Shown: in pieces, positions 46,701 through 57,200 of the stretch
Numbering within the stretch: position 1 is the first letter of the stretch
How the letters are laid out: each line of letters begins with the position of its first letter
Assembly (NCBI GenBank): GCA_037179515.1
Contig: JAXCGZ010007594.1
Coordinates: 105,001 to 169,000 of the forward strand
Reading direction: 5' to 3'
Length of the DNA: 64,000 nucleotides
DNA from: Halocaridina rubra
Taxonomy: Eukaryota; Arthropoda; Malacostraca; Decapoda; Atyidae
Notes under the pieces: model-generated
Told to the model about the DNA's origin: nothing
What the model saw: the letters and a program-made list of their open reading frames with translations, nothing else
The model's database searches: none
Translations under genes and position numbers: made by a program

Positions 46701-47225
46701 CATCCGCCAGTTCTCTAGTCAGACCCTATCGCCATCTATTGGTAGGTTTTGAACATTGGTATGGCCCGCTAAACTGTAGGCGTTCCGATTGTTTTCCCTA
46801 TGCAGGAAGGTGTAAAAGTACACATCTATCTTAAATTGTGCACTTTCATATAATAAATTTCAAGGCTTTTGGGAAAATGGACTTACCCTGAGAGTAGATA
46901 GTTGGATGTTTCCTCTGCCTCTACCTCTCTGCATTCCCCTCATGCCACCTCGCTGGCCTCGCATCGCTCCTCTCTGGCCGCCCTTGGCCCCACGACCTTT
47001 TTGAATACCTCCTCCACCTTGTTTTCTGATGATGCCTCTTCCTCTGTTATTGCCTCGACCTCTGGAGCCACCGCGTCCTCGGACTTTCCCTCCTCTGCCC
47101 ACCTTTTGTTTGATCTTGTTGGCCTTTATGATGTCGGACAGGGTCATGTCCAGTTTCTCAAAGCCTGAAGAAGTCGCTGCTGTTGTGGTTTCCATGTTTT
47201 CTACTTTAATGGGTTCGGTCACCAT
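34602..47225 (-). CDS. ALYREF: ALYREF (Aly/REF, THO4) mRNA export adaptor (whole gene)
   Basis: Seven coding exons on the minus strand, all with GT-AG borders and matching phases, total 1098 nt, 365 residues. Exons: 47225-46887, 41933-41835, 41656-41461, 36414-36283, 35394-35269, 35027-34965, 34744-34602. Order of parts: N-terminal UAP56-binding motif ([10 protein letters not shown]), RG-rich region, RRM ([17 protein letters not shown]...DGRPMNMSI), long RGG region, C-terminal second UAP56-binding motif ([13 protein letters not shown]). The protein loads onto spliced mRNA through UAP56/TREX and hands it to NXF1. At 365 residues it is longer than the ~257 of human ALYREF, mainly through extra RGG exons. 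Introns 1 and 3 (each ~5 kb) hold transposons and satellites. Confidence 0.95.
34965..35027 (-). CDS. ALYREF: ALYREF exon 6: small RGG exon
   Basis: 63 nt, a multiple of three, encoding [21 protein letters not shown] clear candidate cassette exon. Confidence 0.88.
35269..35394 (-). CDS. ALYREF: ALYREF exon 5: RGG region with aromatic patch
   Basis: [20 protein letters not shown] then a non-RGG patch [16 protein letters not shown]. Phase 1 to phase 1, so exons 4-6 can each be skipped without a frameshift. Confidence 0.9.
35672..35742 (-). mobile_element. tRNA-like SINE head
   Basis: The minus strand has an A-box-like TGGTGTAGTTGGTAG and a B box GGTTCGAGTCC at tRNA spacing, but the acceptor-stem ends do not pair. 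It is therefore a tRNA-derived repeat, not a working tRNA. It lies in ALYREF intron 4. Confidence 0.6.
36283..36414 (-). CDS. ALYREF: ALYREF exon 4: RGG region
   Basis: [20 protein letters not shown] to QNVQVAR. Acceptor TAG at 36417-36415, donor GTAAGT, phase 1 to phase 1. Confidence 0.9.
36415..38157. other. ALYREF intron 3, proximal part
   Basis: AT-rich intronic sequence. No coding region or recognisable element apart from the repeats listed separately. Confidence 0.5.
38158..38640. repeat. Satellite of three ~160-bp units in ALYREF intron 3
   Basis: Units begin near 38158, 38320 and 38480 with GCCTCTGAGAATCTATAAAC, share CATCATGGAACAGCCTTGCA and end near CAAAGGATAAG. Units 1 and 2 are very similar; unit 3 is more diverged, which suggests stepwise duplication. 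Confidence 0.92.
39060..39290. repeat. Degenerate ~115-bp direct repeat
   Basis: GATGTAGTGCAGAATGCTTC and GATGTAACGCAGAATACTTC start two diverged units that both contain an AGAGTA(A/C)(A/C)GTGG-type block followed by CAGCA(A/G)CCAA. The rest of intron 3 to 41460 shows nothing else. Confidence 0.6.
41461..41656 (-). CDS. ALYREF: ALYREF exon 3: rest of RRM
   Basis: [20 protein letters not shown], then RNP1-like [12 protein letters not shown] and [15 protein letters not shown]. This is the most conserved ALYREF segment. Donor GTATGA; ends in phase 1. Confidence 0.96.
41835..41933 (-). CDS. ALYREF: ALYREF exon 2: start of RRM
   Basis: Acceptor CAG at 41936-41934. Encodes [20 protein letters not shown] and the RNP2-like strand LHISNL up to SDSDIF. 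Donor GTAAGT. 33 codons, phase 0 on both sides. Confidence 0.95.
42003..42292 (-). mobile_element. Family-C MITE, copy 3 (full, ~290 bp)
   Basis: Ends AGAAGTTCCCCTACTTACCA and, reversed, ACTCTCCATCTTACGAACCT, with GTACAGTA-rich interior. Intron 1 of ALYREF. Confidence 0.7.
42355..42532. mobile_element. Small palindromic MITE, copy 2
   Basis: Ends GGTAGGAAAAGGCTTAC and TAATGGGCCTTTTCCTACTA. It is related to 33114-33232 and shares the GAAGTACTTATCAATTTCG and GGTCACCTTCTCCAAGTAC blocks. Confidence 0.75.
43474..44470. mobile_element. ~1-kb non-autonomous TIR element with repeated CGAGGTTTCGTAC motif
   Basis: The left end has CATACGGGGACACGAGGTTT, then AACGACGTTTCGTACAT and ACGAGGCTTCGTGCG. The right end has inverted GTACGAAACCGCG, GTACGAAACCTCG and GTACGAAACATCGTG, then TAGCCATACCATAC. 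The same short motif is thus repeated three times in each arm in opposite orientation. No transposase was found inside; a smaller palindrome is nested at 43916-44083. Confidence 0.75.
43916..44083. mobile_element. Near-perfect palindromic MITE, ~168 bp
   Basis: Arms GAATTTCG(T)CTATTTCCCGCC and GGCGGGAAATAGCCGAAATTC pair over about 65 bp each with a short loop near 43985-44010. Outer parts TTTAACAG/CTGTTAAA also pair. Confidence 0.88.
44819..46326 (+). pseudogene. CR1 LINE RT and C-terminal domain
   Basis: [36 protein letters not shown] (2a), [14 protein letters not shown] (motif A), [20 protein letters not shown] (motif B), FADDTKIG (intact motif C), then a frameshift near 45640, [13 protein letters not shown] block, [32 protein letters not shown], a second frameshift near 46020, and [12 protein letters not shown] to the stop at 46326. 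Inactive through frameshifts only; the RT active site is intact. Confidence 0.9.
44819..46488 (+). mobile_element. CR1 LINE, 5'-truncated, in ALYREF intron 1
   Basis: Plus strand, antisense to ALYREF. RT and C-terminal domain, then a 3' UTR ending TATTCTTATGTTCTTATG, a short-repeat tail typical of CR1-type LINEs. The break between the two arms of the foldback fits a 5'-truncated insertion. Confidence 0.88.
46887..47225 (-). CDS. ALYREF: ALYREF exon 1: UAP56-binding motif and RG-rich region
   Basis: ATG at 47225; a second in-frame ATG ten codons later is an alternative start. [13 protein letters not shown] is the conserved N-terminal motif, then RGRG-rich. Donor GTAAGT at 46886-46881. 113 codons. 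Confidence 0.94.
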
Positions 47226-47826
47226 TATTTCTCACTTAAACACGCGACACTTTTTCGTACAACAGCAACGCCGAGTTCAACCGCGAAGGAGGTAAGCGTG
47301 AGAGTGGGACAAACACCGGTACAAAGGAGATGGCGTCTTGCAGTGTTGCTAAAGGATACTTCTTGGAAGTAGCAAAAAAATAGCCATAAAACTAGCTAAA
47401 TGAAGGCGATAACCCGGTGATAATAGCCACAACCAAAATTGTTTTTTCTTTAATATTGAAAAAGTCAAATTTCAAATTACTTTATATATGTATAGATTTA
47501 ACTTTGGCCATTCCAATTCCAGGTTCAGATAATATTTTTCTTGGACGTACTATCAAAAATAGCTAAAACAGAAACTACGGTTTTTCAAGAACACGTAAAT
47601 AAAATAGCCAAAACTAAAACTATTATTTTTACAATATTCTACTATCACTATATATACAGAGAGACCTTGATAGGAATAATATGAAAATTTCAAATGCATT
47701 AAAGATATTCTAACGTCAGTAGTTCAGTCAACAAACTGCATAGAGAAATAATCTAAACTATTAAATAAGGAAAGAGGATGCACTAATAACCTAAAAATAG
47801 CAGATAAAATATGTTGTCTAAGTCCT

Positions 47827-47867
<41 letters not shown>

Positions 47868-48235
47868 GTTACTATTATTACTATTATTAAAAGAAAAAGA
47901 ATATCAAAAATTAGGCAAACAAATACAAAATGTTGATTGCGTAACTACGTCGAACTAAAGTTAGCCATAACTAGCGAGAAAATAGCAAACTTGGCAGCGA
48001 TGGCACAAAAGCCAATGGCCTCGGCGTTACTATTAAACAAAAGCGAAGCGATCCCTGTATGAAAACTTATCGTACAAACCAAATAAAAATTTTCGTAAAT
48101 TTTTATGCTCTTTTTGGATATTATATAAAATATATTTCCTTCTTTAATGCATAACTACATTTCCTTTTCCTCAAAAGAACCTGTATAGACCCTGAGAGAG
48201 CCATCTATCCGTATGCACTCATCTATACAATTACT
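47226..48235. other. Upstream region of ALYREF
   Basis: Probably contains the ALYREF promoter and 5' UTR (on the minus strand, right of 47225). No core promoter motif could be assigned. Includes an ATT repeat at 47829-47890. Confidence 0.4.
47829..47890. repeat. (ATT)n microsatellite
   Basis: About 20 ATT units with a few ACT/GTT interruptions at the right end. Confidence 0.92.
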
Positions 48236-48434
48236 CCCGTGCTACTCTGGCTTGTTATCTACAAGGAAAAAATATCTACACCGTAGATATTCTAGCGATA
48301 AACAGCACGTACATCGGCTAAAAATGCTAAATAGAGGTTAGGTTAGGTTAGCTTATAGATCACAATATAAAGTGTAGATCGCATACCAAAGTAGATTCAT
48401 GACACGTAGATATCAAGCCAGAGTAGCACAGTGT
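48236..48434. mobile_element. Palindromic MITE, ~200 bp
   Basis: Ends GTGCTACTCTGGCTTGTTAT and ATATCAAGCCAGAGTAGCAC are inverted over ~25 bp, with an inner GTAGATAT/ATCTAC pairing. Lies between ALYREF and RAD51D. Confidence 0.78.
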
Positions 48435-49109
48435 TTTCTCCGGTTGACGGTACTGAGTCGCATGGTAGTTATCGTACATTAATCTTTGCTCACTTTTCAT
48501 CCACATTCGAAAGGAGAGCGTGGATAAATGAATTTTGTCATTAGTACAAAGTACTCCCCTATGTTAGCGCTATTATAAGGTTTGTACAAAACCTCAAAAT
48601 GGCGAGTAATAGAATAAAACTTTGCTTATGTCGATTTAACATCATCTCCTCCTCTCAATTATCGCCTTATGCATCCTAAAAATGACATTACTATTATTAT
48701 TATTATTAAGAACCTAGAGAATCATAACTTTGACCCGCAAGATGCCGATAACGAAACAATGGAACAGGATAGGATGGGAGGGGGAATAGGGACGTCGTCG
48801 GGTGAACTCTCTTAGCCATATGCAGGATGTCACCACTAAAGAGAGGATGGAATAGGATGAGAAGGATAAAAAGGGAAAGCACGTCAATGAAATAAAGAAA
48901 GAGAGATATAAGTGAGGGCAGACCCTCGTGCTAAGATGTATTTATATAGGTGAGAGTGAATAAGGGTATATCCCTCTCAAAAGATCTATATTGGGTTTTT
49001 TTCTTCTTTTTGAGAGGAATGCCAAGACGACAACTAATAATGAATTCAGAGGACAAGCTTACGCCATTTATTGGGTTCTTTAGAAATCAAGAGCACTCTA
49101 ACGATAGAG

Positions 49110-49410
49110 GTGTATAAATTACCTAGTTGTGCTTACGGGAAAGAGCTATACGATCGTTACTCCCCGTTTCCTAGTCGGTTCTCTTTTTGTACTTAGTGAT
49201 ACTTATCATACTTGTCCTTAAAACTATGGCTTGTGTTAGCATTAACTACCTCCTCGCTTAGCGAATTCCAATCATCGATTACTATTACACTAAAAAGAAA
49301 AAAAAAAGTACTTCCTTACATCCTGCAAAGAAGTTTTCTTACGAAGCTTCAAACTATGATCTTTAGTCTAGAGCCATCCAGGTCAAAATATCCATCCCTA
49401 TTCCACTCAG
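49110..49410 (-). pseudogene. CR1-like LINE 3' fragment
   Basis: Minus strand, homologous to 18100-18400 of the nested LINE: it shares TACTTAGTGATACTTATCATAC, the region encoding NWxSLSEEVVNA and KTSLQDVRK, and the GTGCTTACGGGAAAGAGC tail. It has an expanded A-run and small deletions. Confidence 0.82.
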
Positions 49411-49591
49411 TCAAAAGATAGCGTTTTTTACACTCGTCCGTCAAAAATTAAGTACCATATTTGCATCTTAAGGCATATAAAATAAAATTAGTATGATTGT
49501 GGCTCTTTTATCAGTACATTATAACGAGTAAGAATAAGTATACATTATGTAAATAAGAAAAAAAAATACGTATATATACATAGCTTTCTCC

Positions 49592-49820
49592 GGAGGACCG
49601 CGGGAGCTCAGTGGTAGAGGTCGCAAAGTTGAAAGAAACGATCCCGACAATCGTCAGTTCAATATCGGCGCGGTGCAATATGGAAGGGAGCATAACATTA
49701 ATCCCCCGGCTCCAACCTGCCTGTGTCTAGCCTCATTCGCAAGGGGATTCATTGTCACACAACCGGAAACAATTTTTCTCCCCCCTCTGAAACTGTCCTT
49801 ACTCGTACTTCAGTGTACAG

Positions 49821-49825
<5 letters not shown>
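49592..49825 (+). mobile_element. tRNA-type SINE copy 3 (plus)
   Basis: tRNA-like head GCGGGAGCTCAGTGGTAGAG with a CAGTTCAATATC B-box-like segment, then core GGCTCCAACCTGCCTGTGTC and a short tail into an AAT repeat. Confidence 0.75.
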
Positions 49826-49886
<61 letters not shown>

Positions 49887-49914
49887 CATCATCATCATCA
49901 TCATCACCATCATG
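49826..49914. repeat. (AAT)n(ATC)n microsatellite
   Basis: About 20 AAT units followed by about nine ATC units; it may have grown from the SINE tail. Confidence 0.93.
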
Positions 49915-50593
49915 AATTTTTGGGAGAGGGGATGGTGTAAAAAAAAAAAAAATTAAAATGATACAAACAAAAACCAATCATAAATGCTCTGTTACAAATA
50001 AAAAAAAAAGCATCAGTAAAAAGTTTAACAATCAGAAAAGACGTTGATAACACATTAAATTAATTTCAATTGCTATGTAACGCTCTAAACGGAGTTTCTA
50101 TAATATGATATTTTGTAAGTACTTCCTCGAATAAAAACTGTCATAAAGTAAAATCTTGCTCGATTGTGAAGACTCTGACTAAAATAGATGGGTTAATACT
50201 GATGGTAATTCAAAAAGCTAACAGTAAATGTGTTCTAAAAACCTCTAATTGTAGCTATAGATGAATAAGTAAAAAGTAATGATAATTACATTCCGCTAAT
50301 TATGAATCAGGAAACACCTCAATAATTCTGCATATGTAGTAACTCCCTTTATGGTGAAAGATAATTAAGTTTTATATAGTCAAGCAAGGATGTGCAAGAG
50401 GCAATGGTGTCTGTCATCGGTTAATCCCTGATTTTTCAGGAGCCCTGATTAAGTTATCACTTTAAGTAAATACAAAGACACTGGAAAAATATATACATAT
50501 TTAGATCTCACTCACAGACTCCAACAAGAAGAGCGGGCATGAGAATGCCTATTATGCGGTTTTTGTTTATATCAGACATTTAACTTTTCAAGC

Positions 50594-50597
50594 AACA

Positions 50598-50679
<82 letters not shown>
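50594..50679. repeat. (AC)n(AG)n compound microsatellite
   Basis: About 22 bp of AC followed by about 64 bp of AG, ~400 bp upstream of the RAD51D start codon. Confidence 0.95.
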
Positions 50680-50682
<3 letters not shown>

Positions 50683-51071
50683 AACGAATCTTAACCACAA
50701 AAATGTGCAATAAACTATATAAAGAAAAAAAATTAATTAGGTATATGCTACAACTAATAATCGAGGGAAAGTACAGTTTGTGTCGATAAAAAGGCTGCCC
50801 CTAATATGTGATGGCATTTGGATAAAAACAAAACATTGTGACCCTGTAATGCACCTAAACATCACTTCCCCTGTTATCCACTCTGTGTAGAAAAACATTT
50901 GGTACTGCACATATGCGCAGAACAAGCTTCGTGTCCTATATTTACCAGAACAACTTTGTACCTCTACTTACCCGATTGAGGAGAGCGTGATCCATACCGT
51001 ACATGTGACGTGCGGTCACAGAGGAAGAGGGAAAGTACATCTCTAAACACATAACAATTACTTCTCGTGTC
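50680..51071 (+). promoter_or_regulatory. RAD51D 5' flank
   Basis: Directly upstream of the RAD51D ATG. Presumed promoter and 5' UTR by position only; no TATA or initiator could be assigned. Confidence 0.35.
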
Positions 51072-51212
51072 ATGAGATTGCAGGTCGGACTTTGCCCAGC
51101 TTTAACTGAGGATGTCATGTCTAAGCTGAAGACTGCAGGAGTCAACAATGTTATAAGTTTCATGCAGAAAGATATTGAAACTCTGGCAATGGAAGCATCA
51201 ATCAGTTACAAG
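51072..51212 (+). CDS. RAD51D: RAD51D exon 1: N-terminal domain
   Basis: ATG at 51072; reads to MEASISYK; donor AAG|GTTTGA. 47 codons, phase 0. Confidence 0.92.
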
Positions 51213-54200
51213 GTTTGACTACTTTTTTGGTAGTAATTAACTTTTTTGTTGCCAATCTCTGGAACTCATTAATTCGCTGCAGGATATAAGACGAAAAGAG
51301 GTTCTGATATAATATACGATTTACTTCTATCTGTCAGATCCACAATGGTCTGCCATATCCATTGTATGCTTGTATCTGCTAAGTTGGTAGAGACATTCAG
51401 ACGTCATTGACTACTACAGTCCATTCCATAGCCTCGTTATTATAAGTAAATTTTACTTTTTTCTCACAGAACGAGATGGACTTGAACACAGTATTGATAT
51501 GGTATACTGGTCTTGAAGCCATAAAGCTGTATTGACAATTATATCAGTAGATAATTCAAACCAGCTTTGCTGAAGTCCTGAGTAATATGGGATCTTGTAA
51601 AGAAGAGTATTTGCAAGGACCTTTGGGGCTATTCATATTTATAAGGTAAAATGCCTCTGGGGTTTGCTTATCTTTATAATATCTGCAAACTGAAGATTAC
51701 AATTTTCATACATTTTTCTTGTTTCTCAACGATTTCTTTTAAAGTATGCATTTCTACTGGAAATAAGGTACTATTTTTATTGATAACCTTTGGCCTTTGT
51801 TTCCATATCTTATTAGATTCCTCCACAGATATCTTCAGATCCTGCTTATCTATATGTATCTGAGATTACATGTAAGGTACACGTGTGCTTGTGAGGCTTT
51901 GACTTAGCCTTTTCATTAGGATGATAAAGATATATACACACACATCACGAACTTTTTTTTTTTTTTTTTTTTTTGCTGAGAGAACTTCTCTGTAAAACTT
52001 CTTTAGTAATCCTTTAGGACAAGCTTCTCCACTTGTGATTTACATAGCTAGCTGCTAACAGTTTCAGTATTCTTCTGTGTTTATATACACTGTCATCCCA
52101 CATCTTACATATATATAATTGGTTCCACCACTAGCTGTGTAAGTTAATACAACTCAGATTGGGAAACTACTGTTAATTCAAATTTCAAATTAAAACAAGT
52201 TTTCTCAATGCACGTTGATTCCAGGGAGTCAGAAATAGTTCAAATCTGTTTAGAAATGTTACAGATGTAAAATTTAAATGAATTGTCCCAATATTATATA
52301 CTATTTCTCATTATAATGAATACTGACTTCATTATCTGTATTTTGTATTATTCCACAGGATCTTCAGAGCATTCGCAATATCATTGTTGCCAATTATGCA
52401 GCATTTCCTTTGGAAGGAGACCTTATGTTGAGTGAAGCTGTAAGAAGCACGGTTATTATCTCGACAGGTATTTCCAGGTACACTGTGTACATATTTTTAT
52501 TGTGGCGAATGCACTATGCGTATCCCATAGCATTTTTTTCTAATATTAATATATCAAGTTAGAAATTTTTCTGTCAGATACAAAGAAGTATACAGTATTA
52601 GAAATATTAAATATGTTTGTTTTACTGAAAATACATGTATAATTTTTTTTTCTCACATACACACACAAAACTAGATAATTTTGTCTGATATTTGATTTTT
52701 TTGCTCAATTGTAATAAAGTATATTAATCCATTTATACCAATTGGTTGCTATTATAGTTCTTAACTTATGAGGACCTAAGCTTACACACAGTTAATATAA
52801 GCCAATTTACCACTTTAGCTTGATTAAAGAGACAAGGCTTGTGGATGCTTTAAAATGAGCTCAATGTTCTATAACCTTAAAGTTTATTGAGGAGAGATAT
52901 TGTTATATTAGTGAACGTCATCAGTATATGGATATTGTTTTTGTATCAGCTCTTTATTATTTCTTTATCTTAATAATTGTTGGGCATGCATTAATTTTCA
53001 AACTTCTATGTGTGTAGAAAGCAGAATTGTGAGGTAAATAGAAATATTCTGATCTTCATTTAAACCTAGCCTGCAACTCCAGGAATTTATACAGGCCTCA
53101 TCTATATTAGCTGAGGTATCGTTTGTTGTGTATACAGTATACTACTATTTGTAATATATACATGGTGTGGATATTAATAGAAAATATATGCCATAATGTA
53201 GGTTCTCATGTGAGCAAGATCTGGCCCACACGTGCTTTGTGTTGAGATACAAATTCCGTTACTATGTTTTTCCTCTCACTGTTTCAACTTTTTCATTCCC
53301 ATGTTGTTTGCCGTTTTATGTCATTAAAACGGGTTTGTGCCCCGTCACGGTCTGGGGTTAGCAAGGGCATGCACTCAGGGTAACGATTACATCTGCCAAA
53401 ACAAGTCCTTCGCAAGAAGGCAACCGTCCTAGCCCTTGCTTGAAAAGGGAATCCGTGACGTAAAACCGGAACAAACAAACAAACAAACATTAATTCCTAT
53501 TATGGGGCTAAATACAATCAAATTGGAGCTGGGGAACTGAGGCTGGATGCCCCTTCTATTCCCCCACAACAGGCTCGATCACTTGATCGTCACTTCCAGA
53601 GTCAAGTACGCTGACCACTATGCTACAGCGTTCCTCAACTCTAATTAAAGAATTTAAAGCCTGTACGATATGAATAGACATTTTTTAGAAGTGTAGAGGA
53701 TGTTCATGAATAATTGTATGGTAGGTTTTGACTATTTTCAGTATAATTTGTTTCAGTTTGGACAAGCTCCTTGGCGGTGGACTTATGGCTGGTGAGATAA
53801 TGGAGTTATGTGGAGGATGGGGTGTGGGCAAAACTTCATTATGCGTTCAGTTAGCTCTTCACTGTGCCACTAAGTTGGGCCACCGTGTACTGTACATTGA
53901 TCCCACAGGCGGTGTTTCGACAAATAGACTTGAGCCTCATCTTGATAATTCCATAGAATTACAGGTTAGAGTTAATGCTGATCTGTCATGCAATTTGATA
54001 TTATAAATGAAAATGAAAGCTCAGTTAATTTAGGTCTTATTATCAGATATAAAAGCTTTGTGTTTTTTCCTTTCTCCAAACATTCTTCCCGAACTTGATG
54101 AATAAAACACTTTAGAAACCAGCATTGAACAATGCCTGCATCTCCCATACTTTGGGGTTAGGACAGTAGTAGATGTGCGATATTGTGTATTTGTTTATGT

Positions 54201-57200
54201 TCTTGAAGGCCAGCAGGTTTTTAGAATGGTACACAATGAAAGGTTTCAGCCTGTGATGTTCTCACCAAGCAACAGAGTAAATTTTTCCTGTAATTCCCTA
54301 AATTCAGGCATGGTTTTGGCTTCTTTGAGGATATAAGTGTGTGCTGTTATCTGTTTCCAAAATAATTCCGTTTCATCCAAACTAAAATTCTGCTCCACTG
54401 ATAACATTCTTCTGTACTTATTTCAACTAAACTGTCCGTAGACCTTTGCTCTCTTTCCTCGTCTGCACTCGCTGCTTCTCCAGTCACTAACATTGTACAT
54501 CTTGAATCTCTTGCATCACTCAGTATATGCCACAAATTCTTGAGTGTAGTCTTCCCTAGCCAGCTCCTTCATGATCTGGAATAGATTTCTAGCCTTCAAC
54601 CACTATGCAAAAAAGGCTTAAAGGGGTTTGTTTATGAATCTAATTTTGCCTCCACAAATATAGCAACTTCTCCATTTTGTACCTAGGCGTGGTTTGTTGC
54701 TTTGTTATTACAGGTGACCACCTGGGTGTCAAACCTTTCACAGCCTCAAGAATACAGTCTTTATCGTATAAAACTATCTACACAGGTAGTCTCCTTTTTT
54801 CCTTTGTACTGCCTTATCACATTGATTTTTACGTCAAGAGCGATGGCCTTTCTTTCTTTCTTGGCAGATGCAGGAGTAGACAAAGACAGTTCCTCTTTGT
54901 AGACATTATGAGGATTTTGAAGACTGACAGCAAAGACACACTTTTCTGACAACTGGCTGCTTACAGCAGACTGAGAACGAGATACAGAATGAGTAAACAT
55001 CTTGCTGGGACACTAGCACTGATGGTGGTTAAAACTGTTGTACGCCCTGCTTGGCGTCATGGCTAAAAGTCTATGTTCACTGTCACCGTTGTTGTCGTAA
55101 TGTTGAACTGTCATAAGTCAGCGACTTATTATATTTTAAAAGCCTCCGAGGAACCAGATGATGTAAGCCACGATATTCTTGTTTCAGGAATCTGCACTGC
55201 CTCTGTCCTACTTCAAAGTTGTAACACCAGATGATGTCTGGGGTCTTTTTGAAGTGCTAAATACTATGAGTGCACCATCTATACCTTCTACTGGCCCAAG
55301 CAGCAGCAGCAGCAAAAAGGGAGATGAAATCAAACTTGTCGTAGTGGATTCTTTGCCTGTATTACTTACTCCAGTCCAGGCAGGTTCACAAAGGCATGGT
55401 ATGCTAATTTTGATGTGCCTTGTGTAGTATGTTAATATTAACAATGATTTTATGTTGCCTTTATCAAATATGATTCTGGAAGTCTTTTGAAAGGATTGAT
55501 TTTTCGTTTTATATAAATACAGTAGTAGCAAGTGCACTTTATAGCTTTGAAAGGATTGATTTTTCGTTTTATATAAATAGTACCAAGTACACTTTATAGC
55601 CAGTAGTTATAAGAGGTACTTGCTAAGAAATTTTTTAGGCTTTTAAGTTCCTTATAAGTAATTTTTTTTAGTCATTTATAACCAGGGTTTTTGGTGCATT
55701 ACACCAATAATATAGCTATTTTATTTTATTCTATAACATCATGAGACCTTTTATTTTTTGGGTAGTTGATGAACTAAGAAGGCTAACAGCAAGAAAAGCT
55801 TGATGTTAGTCTTCCTTCAACTACAATTCTTTTCCTATGGCTACATCTTCACCGAATATTTGGCACACGCGTTAGGCATCTGGTATTCTTCCTTCACATC
55901 TGACAAGTCACAATACTCCACATCTCTGTTTCTCATGGCTTTCTTTCTCATCATTATTAGGTGTCCATTACTATGACAAGTCTTTCAGCCTATCATTTTC
56001 TTGTTTATCTTTCTCTTTTTCCGGCTTGTCCTTATGCTGCTACTTTTTCTAAAATATTTTCTTAGTGCCCAAGCCTGATGAGGAAAATATTCTTTGCCAA
56101 TCCCAGTGTCACATTCATGAAAGAAAACAAATATCAGCTACTCTAGGGCATATATATCAGATTTTGAATTAGTTTAATCATTCAGACATTATTAATGAAA
56201 TAAAATTTGATTAATTTTGGAATAGGGTCTTTATATACCAAGTGTTGGAGTGAAAGTGGAAATTACGAAATAAAGGATTAATCATTTTCTAATATCGCAA
56301 GAGCATGCCTAATTCAGTACAGATAACTTATATATACTTCCAAAATATAGTGCATTAATGATTTGAAAGTATATAGAGTATATTCAACGGAGTAGGCATA
56401 TGGGTTGAATGTAATGGTTGAAAAATATAATGTATCAGAAGGAAATAATGAGTGCATTCTGTCAGCAGTAAGTTGTAGCTGAAAACCAAGGAAAAAATAC
56501 AAAAAATTTAACATTCTGGGTTTTTCAGAGAGTTATGTGGAAATAGAGAGGAGTATGGATTAGAAAACGAACAGCTTGAATGATTTCATGGTTCTTTTCA
56601 GCATAAGATGTGAATTTTGTCAGGACTTGACTTTCACAGAAGGAACAACAGATATGAACACTTAAAATTTCTCCAATATGTTCTTTCTTTTCCTGAATAG
56701 GAAACACTTTCACATTGTAAGAGAATTATTGTATCTAGGGAAATTATTATGTTTCCTTTAATATTTTATTCTATAAGTAATATTGTTAGCTTTTGATTAC
56801 TTAATTTATTTATTTATTTATTTTTTTTATGATTGTGACACCAGGACGGGCCCAAAAAAAATTATAAAATAAAACAGCCCTCATCGTGCCTGGGCACGAA
56901 GAATACATAAAGTAAAGAGAAACAGAGATGGAGAGTGTAATGACTTGTCAGATATGAAGGGATAATAAAAGATGTGTGATGAATATCCAAGAATATTTAG
57001 TGTAGCTGTAGGCACAGAAAAAGAACCGTACCTGAAGGAAGACTTAACACTCGAACTGTCCTGGACAGACCTATTTAGGTTCAAAAAACCTTCAGCTGTA
57101 GTATCGCAACGGGCGGCTGGTGCCATGAGCCAACCTACTACTTGCATTGACAAATGCCTAGAAAATATGTTCATAATAGCAATGGAGTATTTTTTCCTCT

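Larger units (their letters stand above)
44640..46800. mobile_element. Foldback element interrupted by a CR1 LINE
   Basis: Left arm 44640-44818 and right arm 46489-46800 are inverted: AGTTTAGCGG(A/G)CCATACCA, ATGTTCAAAACCTACCAA and AGAGAACTGGCGGATGAACA occur in both. An inner hairpin (ACAATAGGCATA / TATGCCTATTGT, 46489-46690) lies in the right arm. No coding sequence of its own is visible. Confidence 0.78.

Noticed and set aside
46902..47295. Plus-strand ORFs opposite ALYREF exon 1
   Set aside because: Antisense of an RG-rich exon; the minus strand has the conserved motif and splice donor.
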